Assembly: GCA_010093515.1 (NCBI GenBank)
Contig: MU001676.1
Location: forward strand, 473,186-537,185
Direction: 5' to 3'
Length of the DNA stretch: 64,000 nucleotides
Source of the DNA: Lineolata rhizophorae
Lineage: Eukaryota > Ascomycota > Dothideomycetes > Lineolatales > Lineolataceae
In this document: piece after piece, positions 32,550-44,486 of the stretch
Numbering within the stretch: the first letter of the stretch is position 1
Layout: every line of letters begins with the position of its first letter
Program-made: the position numbers and the translations under genes
The notes under the pieces: model-generated
Databases searched by the model: none
What the model saw: only the letters and a program-made list of their open reading frames with translations
Told to the model about the DNA's origin: nothing

Positions 32550-32777
32550 ATGCCGATCCCCGTACCCAGCACCGGCGCCATCGAGAAACCCTCGGCCACG
32601 GACCTGAACAAGCCTGACGAAGGCGCCGCCGCAGCTGAGGCGAAGCCCGAGCAGCAGCAGCAGCAGCAGGCTGGAGCTGCCCCCGGGGCCGCGAAGTCGG
32701 AGGCGGAGCTCGCGGCCGAGAAGCTGTATGAGGAGCGCATGGAAGAGGAGTATGCGAAGAGGGAGGGCGGGGCTTGA
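32550..32777 (+). CDS. Small acidic protein, 75 aa, unknown function
   Basis: A single exon encodes MPIPVPSTGAIEKPSATDLN and continues with an Ala/Glu/Gln-rich stretch (six Gln encoded by CAG) and a charged helical C-terminus KLYEERMEEEYAKREGGA. There are no Cys, no signal peptide and no membrane segment; it is probably disordered or a single helix. The ATG context is good (GCAAAAATGCC). A TATA box lies 163 bp upstream, which argues for a transcribed gene. The first 20 residues look more constrained than the rest. I do not recognise a characterised family. Confidence 0.6.
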   Translation: MPIPVPSTGAIEKPSATDLNKPDEGAAAAEAKPEQQQQQQAGAAPGAAKSEAELAAEKLYEERMEEEYAKREGGA

Positions 32778-33053
32778 GATAAAGGGATGTGCTGTTGATG
32801 CCGGCAGGCAGGCAGGCAGGCAAGCGGGCTGGGGGTTTAGGCCATTTATGGTGGATTCGAGGTAGAGAGCCTGAGGAGGGCCGTTACGACTTATGATGGC
32901 CTATACAATCGGTGAGGTCAATAATGTTGTCATGCAGGGAGCACGATTGTATTTGTAGATGGTTCAACCCGAAAGTAAAACGGGTTTTGCTCCGCTTCGC
33001 TACCCTCCTCGATGCCTAGATACATATCCAACGCAGAGGTGTCCAAAGATTCC
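32778..33053. other. Short intergenic region with GGCA repeat
   Basis: It contains about five GGCA units at 32801-32822 (ggcaggcaggcaggcaggca) in the 3' flank of the small gene. Nothing else was seen. Confidence 0.6.
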
Positions 33054-33592
33054 TCACTCTTCCGCCAACGCCTTCCCCACCATCTTCCTCGCCTCCTCCC
33101 CCAGCTCCATCTCCAACGCCAACTCCCTCCCCCTCGGCGACATCTTCGGCCACGTCTTGCGCAGAATCCTCACCAACTTCTCCTCCCCACCCTCCTCCTC
33201 CCTCCCCTCCCCACCCCCCAACCCCTCCTTCCTAACCAACCCCTCCACCCTCCCCCGCCCCCCCGCACGCCCTCCCCGCCACCTCCGCCGCACGCCGCGC
33301 CGCCCCCCGCCGCCACGCCAGATACCCCGCGCGCGTCGCCGCGAACCCGTCGCGCTGCACCTGCCACCGGCGCAGGTGCTGCGCGCGCGCCGCCAGCCGC
33401 AGCGCCGGCGCCGCGGGCGCGCCTCCAGCCGCGCCGTCATGCGCCGCGCGTAGTGCAGCTCCGCGGGCAGCGTCGTCGGCGGCGTGGGGCCGAGCTGGTC
33501 GTGGTGGGGTCGGCGGCGTGGGCGGGGTCGAGGGCGGCGAGGGCGCGCGCGACGGCCGGGCGCGGCGGCGGGTCGGTGGTGGTGGTGGGCAT
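33054..33592 (-). pseudogene. DUF4202-like gene broken by frameshifts
   Basis: An ATG at 33592 starts MPTTTTDPPPRPAVARALAA, with LDPAHAADPT. The homologous continuation TLPAELHYARRMTARLEA lies in a second frame. RLAARAQHLRRWQVQRDGFA with ATRAGYLAW lies in a third, and VEGLVRKEGL then EEKLVRILRKTWPKMSPRGR with ELALEM returns to the second frame, ending at TGA 33054. The order matches DUF4202 proteins of fungi and bacteria, but the usual acidic core between the KEG and EEKL segments (a LEDVACLVFL-type stretch) is missing. At least three frame changes and this deletion suggest a decayed gene. Indel errors in very GC-rich runs are the main alternative. No splice sites fit the frame changes. Confidence 0.6.
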
Positions 33593-35561
33593 GGTTGGTG
33601 TCGGAGGGGGGCCCCGCGGGGCGTGTGTGGTGGAGGAGTGGTGGGCGTGGAGGGATTTTTGATCTGGGGTAGAGGAGTTGTTGTGTTCGGACGCTATATC
33701 GCGCTAGATGGCGGGGAGGGAGACTGTCGCGGGGCGGTTCGAGGGTTTTGCCGCGTCGAGATATTCGAACTGTTCGAGCTGTCACGTCGAAGGAATGTGC
33801 GATTAGGCGTTTCCGAGCTTTATGTTGCCGGGCTAGGACGGAGGGGTTGGCGCTAGGAGCGTTGAGACGAGTCCGCGGAGATGGTGTTTATCTATCGCTT
33901 CGCACGAACGCCACGGAATTACATGTACAATGAATGCATCCCAAATAACCGACGAAGAGTACCAGTCGATCTAATTCGCGGCCAACTGTGGAAGCATAAC
34001 TGACTTTTCAATATTAAGTGTAGCCACATGATCTCTCAATAAACTTAACCTGAGTCCTTGCTCCAGAGCTTCCGTCATCGCGCAGCCAGATCTTATCAGC
34101 TGGCCAGCTGCAGCCGACGCTAGCCAACCACGCACAAGGCAGTGGTTTGTACATACGACTTGCATCCAGTTCTTCCACCTCCGCACAGTCCCGCCCAACT
34201 GGACTTCCAACCGGTGCCGTACCACCTTCCTCACAACTACGAATGGAACGTGCCACATGTATCTGGGCACGACCCAACCAGACAGAGCGCGCGCCGGGCA
34301 TTTCCTCATCCGAGCGGCCGCTTTGAAACGAAAAGCGCGCGCACTTCTAGGCCAACCAATCCTCGTCCACGCTTATAATACGCAGATACAGCTCGAGCAA
34401 GCTGCTTCGGAACAAAGCTTGCCAAGCGGCTCCAAAACAACGGGCCGCAACCTCTAAATCCCTCCCATTCCTTTAGGAACCCAGAAAGACAAGCGCCAAA
34501 CTCTAACTAGCGCTCCATTCCCAGTGCGACACGCGCCGCAAGGCAGAGCCACTAAGCTACTTACGGAGACGTCACGTAGCCCATATAGGACATCTGTCCG
34601 CGTATACCGAACCGGATATGGGTAGAACGGCAGAACAATCGGGCGCTGTTTGCCGTGGTAAGACAACAAGCCCACAATCGCTGAAAGGAGCGGCCGGGCC
34701 TTGGGAGTCCTAGGTATTTGCGCTGTGCGGTACAAGAACGAGGGCGCAACCACTGTAGACGAACAGCGCAATGCACCGCAAACGATAGCAAGAGCTCGAT
34801 ATAATATCTCCGTGGCAAACACTTCCGAAGAAAGACTGTCGGATTTGTGACCAGCGAGAGCGGACAACAGAAATATATATTTTTCTAGCACCGCAAGTAG
34901 AAGAACCAGGAAGACGGAAAGAAAAGAAAGGAAGGAAGAAATAGGGTATTAAACGACATAAAAAGGTGCCACCAATTACACCGGATACTGGGAGTTGTGG
35001 TTGTAGTAGTTGAAGGTTTTCAAGCCATCGAGCTGTCCTTCTTTAGCTCGCTACCGCATACAGTCCCAAGGAGAAGCGACGGAATAAAGTGATGAAAATA
35101 AGTGACTGAAGCAAAAGGGCGCCCGCTATGCAGTAAATCGTACAAAGAAGTGAAGGTGGAAAAAAAAAAAAAAGAGGAGAGAGAAAGAAACAAAACCCAG
35201 AGAGGAAAAGCAGAAGCAAAATTGAGAAATAAGAATAGTCCATGCCTTGCACCCTTGCTGACACCAGCAGCAACATCTATATCCGGACCCCTAATCAAGG
35301 GAAAAAAAAAAAAAAAGAAAGAAGAAGAAAGGAAGAAGATAAAGAAAAAGCGCCCCTAGAACCTCCACGGTCCTAACCATATATTGCATTTCCATCAATC
35401 GTGTCCTTCGTTTCCCATGCATAACCCGCATGCTCCACCTATTTTCCGATCCCCTAGCCATCCCCCCTCACCCTCCACTCTCCCCGGCAAAATTAAACCC
35501 CAATAAGATGTGCCAAAAGGTGGAGGGAAAAAAAGAAAAAAAAAACAAAAAGGCCCAACCC
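33593..35561. other. Intergenic region, about 2.0 kb
   Basis: No conserved protein was found. Purine-rich and poly(A) runs occur at 35160-35350 and 35520-35550, near the 3' end of the downstream transcription factor gene. Confidence 0.5.
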
Positions 35562-38500
35562 TCACCCCGCCTGCCCCCTCCAAAACGCCCACGAATCATC
35601 CACCATACTCCGCATGAGATCCTTCGTCGCATCCGCCTCCAAGCTCTGCATCAGCTCATCCTGCTGCGCCTGGTTGAGCCCCCACCCCATATCCGTGCCC
35701 GCGAAGCCGCCCGCCCCCCCGGCGTACCCGCCGCCCACGCCGCCAACCGCCCCGCCGTACCCGCCCGCCCCGCCCGCCCCGCCGTTCATGCTCCACGCCG
35801 TCGGGTACAGGTAGTCCGGCGGCGCGCCGAAGCCGGGCGGCGCGAGCGCCGCGTCGCCGTCCGGGCTGAAGGCGCGCGGCGCGGCCGTCGTCGCCGCCGC
35901 CGCCGCCAGCGTCGCCGCAATCGACGTCGGCGTCGGGCTCGCCTGGACCGGCGGCGCGGCCGCAGCGGCAGCGGCAGCGGCAGCGGCAGCGCCACCCGAC
36001 GACGGTACGCCACCGCCGCCTCCCGCGCCGGGGCTGCCACCACCGCAACCGCCGCCGCCGCCGCCGAACGAAAACGCCGGGTTCCAAATGTCCGGGAAGT
36101 TGGTCGGGAGGCGGTTGAAGTGGGAGTCCGGGTCGAAGGCGGCCCCGGGACCGGCGCCGCCGGGGGCCCCGCCGTCGGCAAACGTGACTCCACGGGGTGG
36201 CGGCGGCATGTCGAGGTTGAAGGCGCCGCCGGCCGCCGTCTGGGCCGAGGGCGGCGCGTGCGGCGGGACGGACATGGCGGCGGCGGCGGAGGACTGGTCG
36301 ACGGGCACCGCCTGCGACGCCGGCGGCGAGTACTGCACGTGCGAGTGCGCGGGCGAGTGCTGTGCTTGCTGCGACGTGGGCGTCGGATAAGCGGCGGCGG
36401 CGGCGGCGGCCGAGGAGGGCGACGTGGTCGAGTAAGCGGGGGAGCGGGACGCGAAACCGGGCGACGATTGTTGCGGCTGCGGCTGTTGCTGTTGCTGGTG
36501 GCCGCTGCCGGCGCCGCCGAACGGCATCATGTTCAAGTGCGGCTTGTCGGGCGGCGTGGCGAGCGAGGCGGAGCTGACGGTGGCCGGGCTCGTGGTGCGC
36601 GAGCGGGACCCCTCGCGCACGTACGACGACGACGCGACCGAGGCGTCCGAGGGCGAGTTGGCCGAGATGGGTATGTCGCCGTCCTTGTCGTAGCTCTTGA
36701 GGCAGGCCTCGATGAGGTTGTCGTACAGCTCGAGCGCCGACGTGACGCCCGGCCACCGCTCCGACGCCAGCTGGATGGCTTCGAGGGCCGTCCGTAGGTA
36801 GCCGTAGACCTCGTCGCGCGGGTGCTTCTGGCGGATTTCCGAGTACGACAGCGTCCACAGCAGGGTGTTGATGGCCATGAAGATCGACTGAGTGAAGATC
36901 CACGTGAGATCGACGGTGCGCTCCTTGATCTGGCGCAGATGCATGCCGACGTTGAACTTGCATGCGTCGAAGCAGCGAAACGCGGCCTGCAACGAGGGCC
37001 TAGGCACTTGCGGGGATGGCCTGTAGAGGAACACAATCATAGTGTTGTACCTTCCCATAAACCTAGAATGACCCCCTGAATTAACAACCTCGGCAACAAG
37101 GAGAGTCTAGATACTGGCAGAGTGCTACATACCACATCTTGTTGAGGCCCGAATCTGCATCTCCCGTGGGAGTCTCGTTGAGCCAATTGTCGAGCTTGGA
37201 TTGCATCTGCCGGAACCACGGGTGCTGGTCGTCGTTCGGTTCCGGCCGCTTCCTCTGGTAGAGGGTCCGGCGGATCTCCAGCTGCAGCAGCCGCATCTGG
37301 AAAAAGTGGATCGAGATCCACTTGCGCAGGGACAGCGGCGCCGAGTGCACGATGCCATTGGGGGTGATGTACGTATCCTCGCAAGCGTGGTAGAACTGGA
37401 CGTCGATGGTAGCAAGTCCGGTCGCGAAGAGGCTCGGGCGTCCCAGGGAATGCGCGAGGCCGAAATCCATGGTGAGGATGCACCAGAATAACCGCCGGCG
37501 CATGTCCACCTCGAGCGCGTTCAACGGCTGTCCGTCCGGGCCCTTTGTGATCGTGTCCTCCCTGTGCATGCCTAACGACTGCAAGAGGCGCACCGCCAAG
37601 CCGATGATGTAGTATATCGCCGTCCGAGTCGGCGTCAGTAATGAGTAGCCTGCAATGAGGGCGAAACATTGCAGCGTCCTGAGATCCATTGATTGGACCG
37701 CTGGTTCCATATATGCAAGGGCCGCAAGATAGAAGCTGTCGGCCAAACCGGCAAACTGGGTGTCCATCTTCTGCATGCTTATGGCGATGACCATGCGGAC
37801 CATGAAATTCTTATGAGGGTCATCGTCGCCGTTGTAAATGTCTTCGACGACTTGATCAAATGAAGGTTCGTGTAGGATAGGGTACATGGCTTGACCTGGT
37901 AATTGGTCAGGGGGCGGGGGTACGGGATTAGTCGCAAAGCACTCATGCAGATTTGTTTTTGGCGGGGGGTTCAAGTCCAAGCGTACCTTTGGTGTAGAAT
38001 AGGGACACGAGCATCTTGGTGATGCCTTTATCCGGGAGGGTCGCCGCCGCCACGTTGCTGATCAAGGGGTAGATCTTGGACGTGGGCTTGGCCTCCTCGC
38101 GGGCAAACTGCTCCTTGATCCTCCTCTGCCGGGCGTCTGGCACGATCTCCGAGATGCTCTTGGAGTCGGTGAACTCCTTGGCGAGCTGCATGACGAGCCT
38201 GGTCATGGCGATGCCGCTCGACGGGCCGAGGAACTTGGACTCGTCGCTCTCGTTCATGCGCACGGCGGCGGCGCCGCGAAGCGACTCCTCCGGGTCCGGC
38301 TCCACCTCCTCCTTCTCCTCCTCCTCGATCTGCTTCTGCAGCCGCGCCACCTTGTGCTGCAGCTGCACCACATAGTGGCGCGGTATCTTGCGGTTCCGCG
38401 CCGGATCGAAGTACTCGCAGTGCGAGTTTGTCCGCTCGCACGGGCCGCATCGCGGCAGGTTGGGATCGCATCGTGTCTTGCGCTGTTTGCGAAGCGCGTC

Positions 38501-38809
38501 GAGTGAGCAAAGAGCAATTAAAAAAAAAAGATAAATGGTCGAGTCAATGAGGCGCGAAGGAGATAAACTCCGACACACGGAAGAAGGCACCGCGGCGTCT
38601 AGTCCTGGAGACGGACGAGACCGGCTCGCATGGGGAAAATTGTTGCTTGGGTCAATGGCTAATAGGGGTTTACGTACAGTGCGGCACCGAGTGCACGCCG
38701 TCAGCGTGTGGGCGATGCGGGACGACGACGACTCGTCGCTGGCGCGAGTGCTCCCGTCTCGCCTGGCGTGGGTTTGCGAGCGCGAGGGACTGGTGGCGGG
38801 GTGGTCCAT
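35562..38809 (-). CDS. Zn2Cys6 transcription factor with fungal-specific TF domain (963 aa)
   Basis: Minus-strand exons 38809-38678, 38482-37987, 37895-37133 and 37062-35562 join in frame. The binuclear zinc cluster is CTRCRT, intron, RKTRC then CGPCERTNSHC, giving C-x2-C-x6-C-x6-C-x2-C-x6-C; the first intron (195 nt) cuts the cluster after the second Cys. A linker and coiled coil follow (YVVQLQHKVARLQKQIEEEE). The middle homology region (Fungal_trans, PF04082 type) spans about residues 205-480, with MYPILHEPSF, RTLQCFALIAGYSLLTPTRT and MRRRLFWCILTMDFGLAHSL. The C-terminal half is low complexity: Gln, Ala, Gly and Pro runs, probably an activation region. Target genes are unknown. The gene is divergent from a second Zn2Cys6 factor 3.3 kb away. 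Confidence 0.9.
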
Positions 38810-39774
38810 GATGGGCGCCGGAAAGGACGGAAGGAAAGAAGGGGAAATTTTTAGAAAGAAGCCCAGCTTCTCGACTAGGTACCAGGTATCTACTATGCTG
38901 GTGTGTGGAGGGGGTGGTTCTTTTTTTTTTGGTGGTGTTTTCGCGGCGGCTATTGGGCGAGGGGAAGAGGCCCGGGGGAAGCAGCTGGACGCAGGAGGGC
39001 CCTCGGCCTGTGGTGGTGGTCGTGGTTGTTTCGGGTCTTTTCTGTTCGAGGCCCGGGGTGTTGGTCGGGAGCGGTGCAAGGCCGCGAATCGCGGTCGAGG
39101 GACGGGCTGCTTGCCTGCTTGCTCTGCGGGCAATCAGCAGCAGCAGCAGTAGCGGCGGCGGCAGCGGCAGCTCTGCGCGGAGACGGCGGCGGAGGCGACG
39201 GCGGAGAAGGAGGCGGCGGCGGCAGCGGCGGCGGGCGACGGGCGACGGGCAGCGATCATGATGGGCCGGCGGGGGCAGGGCAACACAGCGAGGCACGGGA
39301 GCGCGGCGAAGAAAAAGGGGAGCGCGAGCAGGGCCTTTTGAGCGACGCGACAGACGACGACGATTTGGCCGTTGGGTTTTAGCATGTAGTTCCAGGGCGG
39401 GCAGCGTGTGTGACACGGCAGCGGGCGAGAAGATGGGGAGCGGTAAAGGGACGACGACGGCCAGCACCAAGCCCGCCCCCCCATGTAGCACCCTCCCCCC
39501 TCCCCCCGTCCTTCCCCACCGCGAAAGGGCGAGGAGCACACCCGGGCAGGGCAGGGCACACGGACTGCGCGCCTGTTGGCCGCCCGCCGCGATGCGGCGC
39601 AAGCCGGGCGCAAGGCGGCGCAGAATTGGACCACTGGCGGGCTACGAAGTGCGCGACCTGCACCGCTTGGCGGCGGAGAGGAGGGGAGCGGGGGGGTGTG
39701 TGTGAGATGCGGGCCAGGGGGTCCTCCTCTCCCTTCGCACACGGCGACGACGACGCGGCAAGGCCCTCGGAGTC

Positions 39775-39845
39775 ACTCCCTCCCCTCTCCCTCTCTCTCC
39801 CCTCTCTCTCTTTCTCTCTCTGCCTCCCTCTGACTCCCCTCCAGC
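39775..39845. repeat. CT-rich (polypyrimidine) tract
   Basis: An almost pure C/T run on the + strand of about 70 nt. Confidence 0.9.
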
Positions 39846-41999
39846 GGAGCCTTGTCAACAGCATTGGCGCCATTCTCGGCGCTGTTCCACCGGCGCTGGC
39901 TGCGGGCTCCAGCCAAGAGTGCCGAGCGAACGCCCACGCACCGGTGGCCGCCTACCACTGAGTCTACCCGGCAGCCTTAACAGGCCTATCTATAGCTAGA
40001 TGTGTACACTCGGTACCCATTGGCTCTCGCCCTCGGACCTGGGGTGGTCCCAATCCATCGGCGGGCCGGCGCTGTTGAGAGCTCGAGCGCGACAATTTTT
40101 TGGCCGGGGGGAGGGGGGTGGCTGGTCGGGCCCTCCCACTTCTACCCTGAAGAGCACCCGCGCGTAGGTTCTGCGCCGCACTGCAATGCATCGTATGTAC
40201 GTGTTCTGCACGGCGAGCCCTGTAGGCATGTACCTAGGTAGGTACGAGGTCTGCTCCTCGTACACATATCCGCCCTATGATCTGAGGCACCGCTTGAACC
40301 TGACCGGGGCAGGTGTACAGTACGAGGCCCGCAGCCTTTCGTCTGTGCACATATGGGCTCTGGTGAACGGGGGCTCCCGGGCGAGGAGTTGTGTACCCGG
40401 AGGCGTGCGCATGCTGCCGCCGCGGAAGCGCGGGAAGTTTCTCGCTTACTTCCCCGAAGCGGCTCTAGCGATGCCGTCGTCCGCTTCCAGCCAGCCTCCG
40501 GACAGGACTAGCAGAACGGACGGCACGCGCCGTCTGGCCCACACGTTTTAGTATGTACATACATGTGTATTTGCATGTTGCGGGAGCGGGAGCTCGCGCG
40601 CGCGCGGCAGAAGCCGAGTAGAATCTCCCGTGGAAAAGAAAACGCCATGGGCAAAAAAAAAAAATCCCACGGGCCAAACTCGATTGCCCGATTCGGCGTA
40701 CCGGCCGCGCAGTGCAGTGCAGTCAGGTCCAGTCCGCTCTTCCCGACCCGACCGACGCCAGAACCTCCCCCTCCCCCCCCATCATTTGCGGGCTCGTAGG
40801 GCGGCTGCAGGCCCGGAAGGACGGTCGCGCAGCCCTGCAGCAGCTGGCCCGGGGGCTGGGCTCTTTCCCCCCACCGTGAGGGCCGAGCCAGACGGACCGC
40901 GCTCACCGCCATGACGTCGCGACTCCGCGGGCCTGGACCGGTGCCGTGGCCGGCGCGAGGAGGTGTGGAGGGGTGAGGGGCACGCGGGAGGGGTGTGCGC
41001 GTCCGGGCGGTAAGCGGGCGGTGGGCGGGCGGTGGAGACGGCGAGAGGTATGGACGGGAGTGGAGGGAGCAGGGCGGGTTCGTGGCGGTGCTGTTCCGCC
41101 CATGCGCAAGCCACCGATAGCCTTGCGAGGCGTTGAGGCGCAGCGGCGGCAGGTCAGAGGTCGAGACGCGCTCGCTGCATTGATGCACGCCATTTGGTCG
41201 AACCCCCGGCTGTTGCCTGGGCGGGCGTGCGGGCAGGCGGCGGGCAGGCGGCGGGCAGCGAGCAGCGGCCAGCGATCTGATCCTTCCGCCTGCTTCACGT
41301 CCGTACATACTTCCTTCCAGCCCTGCCAGCCTTGGCTTCTCTCTTCGTCGTCAATCAGTCCGGGTCAATCGCCTCGTTGGCCGTCTCGTCCGGCCGCTCC
41401 TGCCCGCCCGCCCGCCGACGCCCCGTTACTGCCGTCGTTGCACTGCACCCCGCCCCGTCCTGCTCCTGGCTCTCCCAGGTTCGTGTGCTCCCTCCCTCCC
41501 CCCTGCGCCTGCTTGCTGGCTGCCGCCGGCCAGTCTCCGCCCTACGTCTCCCCCCTCCCTTCCCACAGCCCATCCACCCCCAATTCCCTCAATCTGCCCA
41601 CCATGCCTGCCTCGTCTGGGCCGACCGGCGTCATCTGCAGCCGCGGCTGCCTTGGGACCGGAGGCGCGGGGCGGCGGGCATTCACCGCTCGTGCTCGCGC
41701 TTGCCGAACCGTGGGGTGCGCTAGGTTGTCGCCGACGCCGTGACACAGCCCGGCCCAGGGTTCCGTAGAGAGAGAAAGACGGAGAAAGAGAAGGGGAGAC
41801 CTTGGGCGTGTGCGCTGCGCCTTCCGTTGTCCCATGTGGCCATTTCGTTGTTTGTGCCCCTTCTTCGGCGACGCACCTCCCCACCCGCTCTGCCTGCCTA
41901 CCTGCCTCCTTCAGTACCTACCTTCGTGGCCAGGTACCTTCTTTGCGCCCTCCGGGTCGCCTGCTCTCATCTCATCTCCAGTCTTCTTTGTCTCCCTTC

Positions 42000-42060
42000 C
42001 TTTCGTTTCCTCCCTCTCCCTCCCTCCCTCTCTCTCTCCATCTCTCTCTCGCTTGCCCGC
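42000..42060 (+). promoter_or_regulatory. Polypyrimidine tract before TF start
   Basis: An almost continuous C/T run ends about 40 nt before the ATG at 42100. Such tracts are common around transcription starts of filamentous fungal genes. Confidence 0.6.
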
Positions 42061-42099
42061 CCAATTCTGCCACCCCCTTCCCGGACGTGCCTCCGCGCA

Positions 42100-44486
42100 A
42101 TGATCACCGCCATGGACGACATCATCATGAACGGTTACTCACCGACCCTCTCGCCAGACCTGATGCCCCTCGAGACGCCCCTGCTGCGCGTCAGCCGGCC
42201 CGTGGCCGCGTGCTCGCGCTGCCGCTCGGCCAAGGTCAAGTGCGATGGCAAGCTGCCGGCGTGCACGGCGTGCGAGCGGGCCGGCCGGGCCGCCAGCTGC
42301 TCGAGCGCCAACGACCAGTTCGCCCGCGGCAAGGAGCGCTCCTACGTCGTGACGCTCGAGGCCCAGGTCGAGAAGCTCGAGCGCCGCCTGCGCGAGGCCC
42401 AGGCCCGCCGCAAGAGCTCCGTCACCATGACGGACGCCAACCAGGCCGCCCTCAGGGCCCGCCAGCAGAGCATCGCCGCCGGCGGCCGCGCCGCCCGCAG
42501 GAAGGAGGCGTCGAACATTGACGATTTGGTGTCGGATTTTGGCTACCTGTAAGCTTTCTGCTGTAATTGTACAAGCCTTCCCTTTTCCGTTGGACCATGT
42601 GGATTGACACCAACCCTCTTTTCTCTCCACCAATAGGTCCGTCAACGCCACGGCACGAGACTTCTACGGCTTCACGTCGGCTATGTCGTATGCGCGGCTC
42701 ATTCTAGCCTCATCCTCCAAAGAAGCCCTCCCGAGCGGAATGGCAAAGGTGCTCCCACAACGCTTCATCGCCACGCCGCTCATCCAGCATTATCTCAACA
42801 ACATCTTCGTCTTCCTGCCCCTCTTCGACGAGACGTCCTTCTACCGCTCCGTGGACCTGGTCTACCACACGGACCCACAGTTGGCCCAGCCCTTCGACCA
42901 CTGGACCGTGCGCATGGTCCTCGCCATCGCCTCGGCGTCCATGTCGCGTCAGCGCGGCGACACCGAATCCCTGGATGCGGTGGGCCACGTGAACGCGGCC
43001 ATGGAGTTCGCCGAGGATGTGATCAGGCCCGGGTCCATAGCCGGGATCCAGGCGCTGATACTGCTCGTCGAATACGCCCGCCTTGCGCCGCATCACTTTG
43101 ACAGCTGGATCCTTATCGGGGCGGCTTCGCGAGCAATGGTCGACTTTGGCTTGCATCAGGACCCCAAAACGTCTTCTATAAAGAAGGATAAGCTGGAGTT
43201 GCGAAGGCGAGTGTTTTACTGCGTCTATGTGTTGGACAGGTAAGGATTGAAGTATTTTGTTTCTTTTGTTTTCCATTGGTTCTAACGCATATAGGGATAT
43301 TTCTTTTGTCGAGCAACGAGCGTTGTCATTCTCGGATGATTCTGCCAAAGTGGCCCTACCTTTCGGCGGCTCAGGAGGAGCCTTCGCATCGTTCCAGCAG
43401 ACCTCGCCCAGCCCCTTCCTCCAAACCACCCAGGCAGCCAAGGACTGTTTCCGCTTCTACGAGCTCAAATCGCAATGCTACACGGAGCTCTTTCAGCGGG
43501 GGCCCTACCCGCTCAAACGGCCCAACGTGCACGTGTGGGGTTGGTATAACCGATTCCAGCGGTGGTTCGCGAACCTTTCGCCGGAGCACCCGGCGCTCAC
43601 GCGCATGACGTTCGAGCTCGAGCTGCTGCACATGTACGTGGCGGTGCTGTTCGCGACGCCCGCGAGCCCGCGCGTGACGCAGTACGCGCACTTCGTGCTC
43701 GTCGAGCACGCGGCCGCGTACGCGCAGAAGTGGCTGCGCGTCGTGTCGGAGCGCTCGGCCCAGCTGCTGGTCCAGGACGCCATCGCCGTCCGCAAAGCGT
43801 CGGCCACGGCCCTGCGCCTCCTGCAGTCCGTCTACGACTTCGACGTGCTGATCCGGTCGTCGTCGGGGGCCGCGGGAGGCGCTGCGCCGGGCGCGGCGTC
43901 AACCGCCGCCGCCGCCGCCGGAGCCGCCGTCGGAGCGGTCGACGCGGCCGCCTTCTACTCGCGCCAGAGCGTCGAGAACGCCCGTTCCGCCATGATGCAC
44001 ACGCTGCGCGCCGAGTCGATGGACGAGTCCCTCGCGGACCCCGAGGGCCTCCTCGAGCCGCTGGCCTCGGGCCCCAACCCGGCGCCCCCCGTCGAGGTGC
44101 CGCCCTTCCCGGCCGTGGTGCCCGCGCTCGCCGCGTCGCCCGCCGCCGCCGCCGCCGCCGCCGCCCCGTCGGCCGCGTCCCCCCCCGCCGCCACCCCGAG
44201 CCGCATCCTCGACGTCGTCAACCAGTTCAAGGCCGTGGTGGCGCACCTGGCGCAGCGCCTGGGGTGCAGCCGCGAGGTGCTGGGCGAGTTCGAGGCTAGG
44301 ACGGAGCCCTTGCTGCGGGCGCTGGGGGCGATTGGGGCCGTGGTGGGGCCGGTGAGGCCGGTGGGGGGGCCCGGGCTGGGTCTGGGTCACGGTGTGCAGG
44401 GCGGGGTGCAGGTGTTTGGGGGTGGGGGGCCGTTGGTGGAGGTGGAGTTGGGCCATGTGATGGGGGGGCTGCCATTTGTGAGATGA
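42100..44486 (+). CDS. Zn2Cys6 transcription factor with fungal-specific TF domain (747 aa)
   Basis: Exons 42100-42548, 42637-43239 and 43295-44486. The zinc cluster at about residues 38-66 is CSRCRSAKVKCDG, then CTACERAGRAASC, followed by RGKERSYVVTLEAQVEKLER (basic linker and coiled coil). The middle homology region starts after SVNATARDFYGFTSAMSYAR and includes HYLNNIFVFLPLFDETSFYR, FDHWTVRMVLAIASASMSRQ, DSWILIGAASRAMVDFGLHQ and RRRVFYCVYVLDRDISFVEQ. The C-terminal third has Ala runs (44140-44167) and a Gly-rich tail. Two in-frame ATGs (42100, 42112) are possible starts. The regulated pathway is unknown. Its divergent partner is the regulator ending at 38809, but the two are not close paralogues by eye. 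Confidence 0.9.

Larger units (their letters stand above)
38810..42099. promoter_or_regulatory. 3.3-kb divergent region between two Zn2Cys6 regulator genes
   Basis: Many long open frames cover this GC-rich stretch on both strands but overlap one another and are compositionally simple. No conserved protein was recognised. GGC/GCA triplet runs lie at 39130-39235, CT-rich tracts at 39775-39845 and 42000-42060, and GTACCTA-type motifs at 40221-40235 and 41917-41940. It probably holds long 5' leaders and upstream control regions of both regulators. Confidence 0.5.

Noticed and set aside
34530-34565. tRNA-like A box (TAGCTTAGTGGC) on the minus strand
   Set aside because: No matching B box or cloverleaf could be formed downstream.
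38670-39602. 310-codon minus-strand frame upstream of the first Zn2Cys6 gene
   Set aside because: It overlaps the true first exon in another frame and is compositionally simple.
40946-41743. Long + strand frames in the regulator divergent region
   Set aside because: They overlap minus-strand frames of similar length and lack any recognisable domain; GC-rich DNA gives such frames by chance.
43562-44299. 245-codon frame within the second regulator gene
   Set aside because: Out-of-frame, Arg-rich shadow of the middle homology region.
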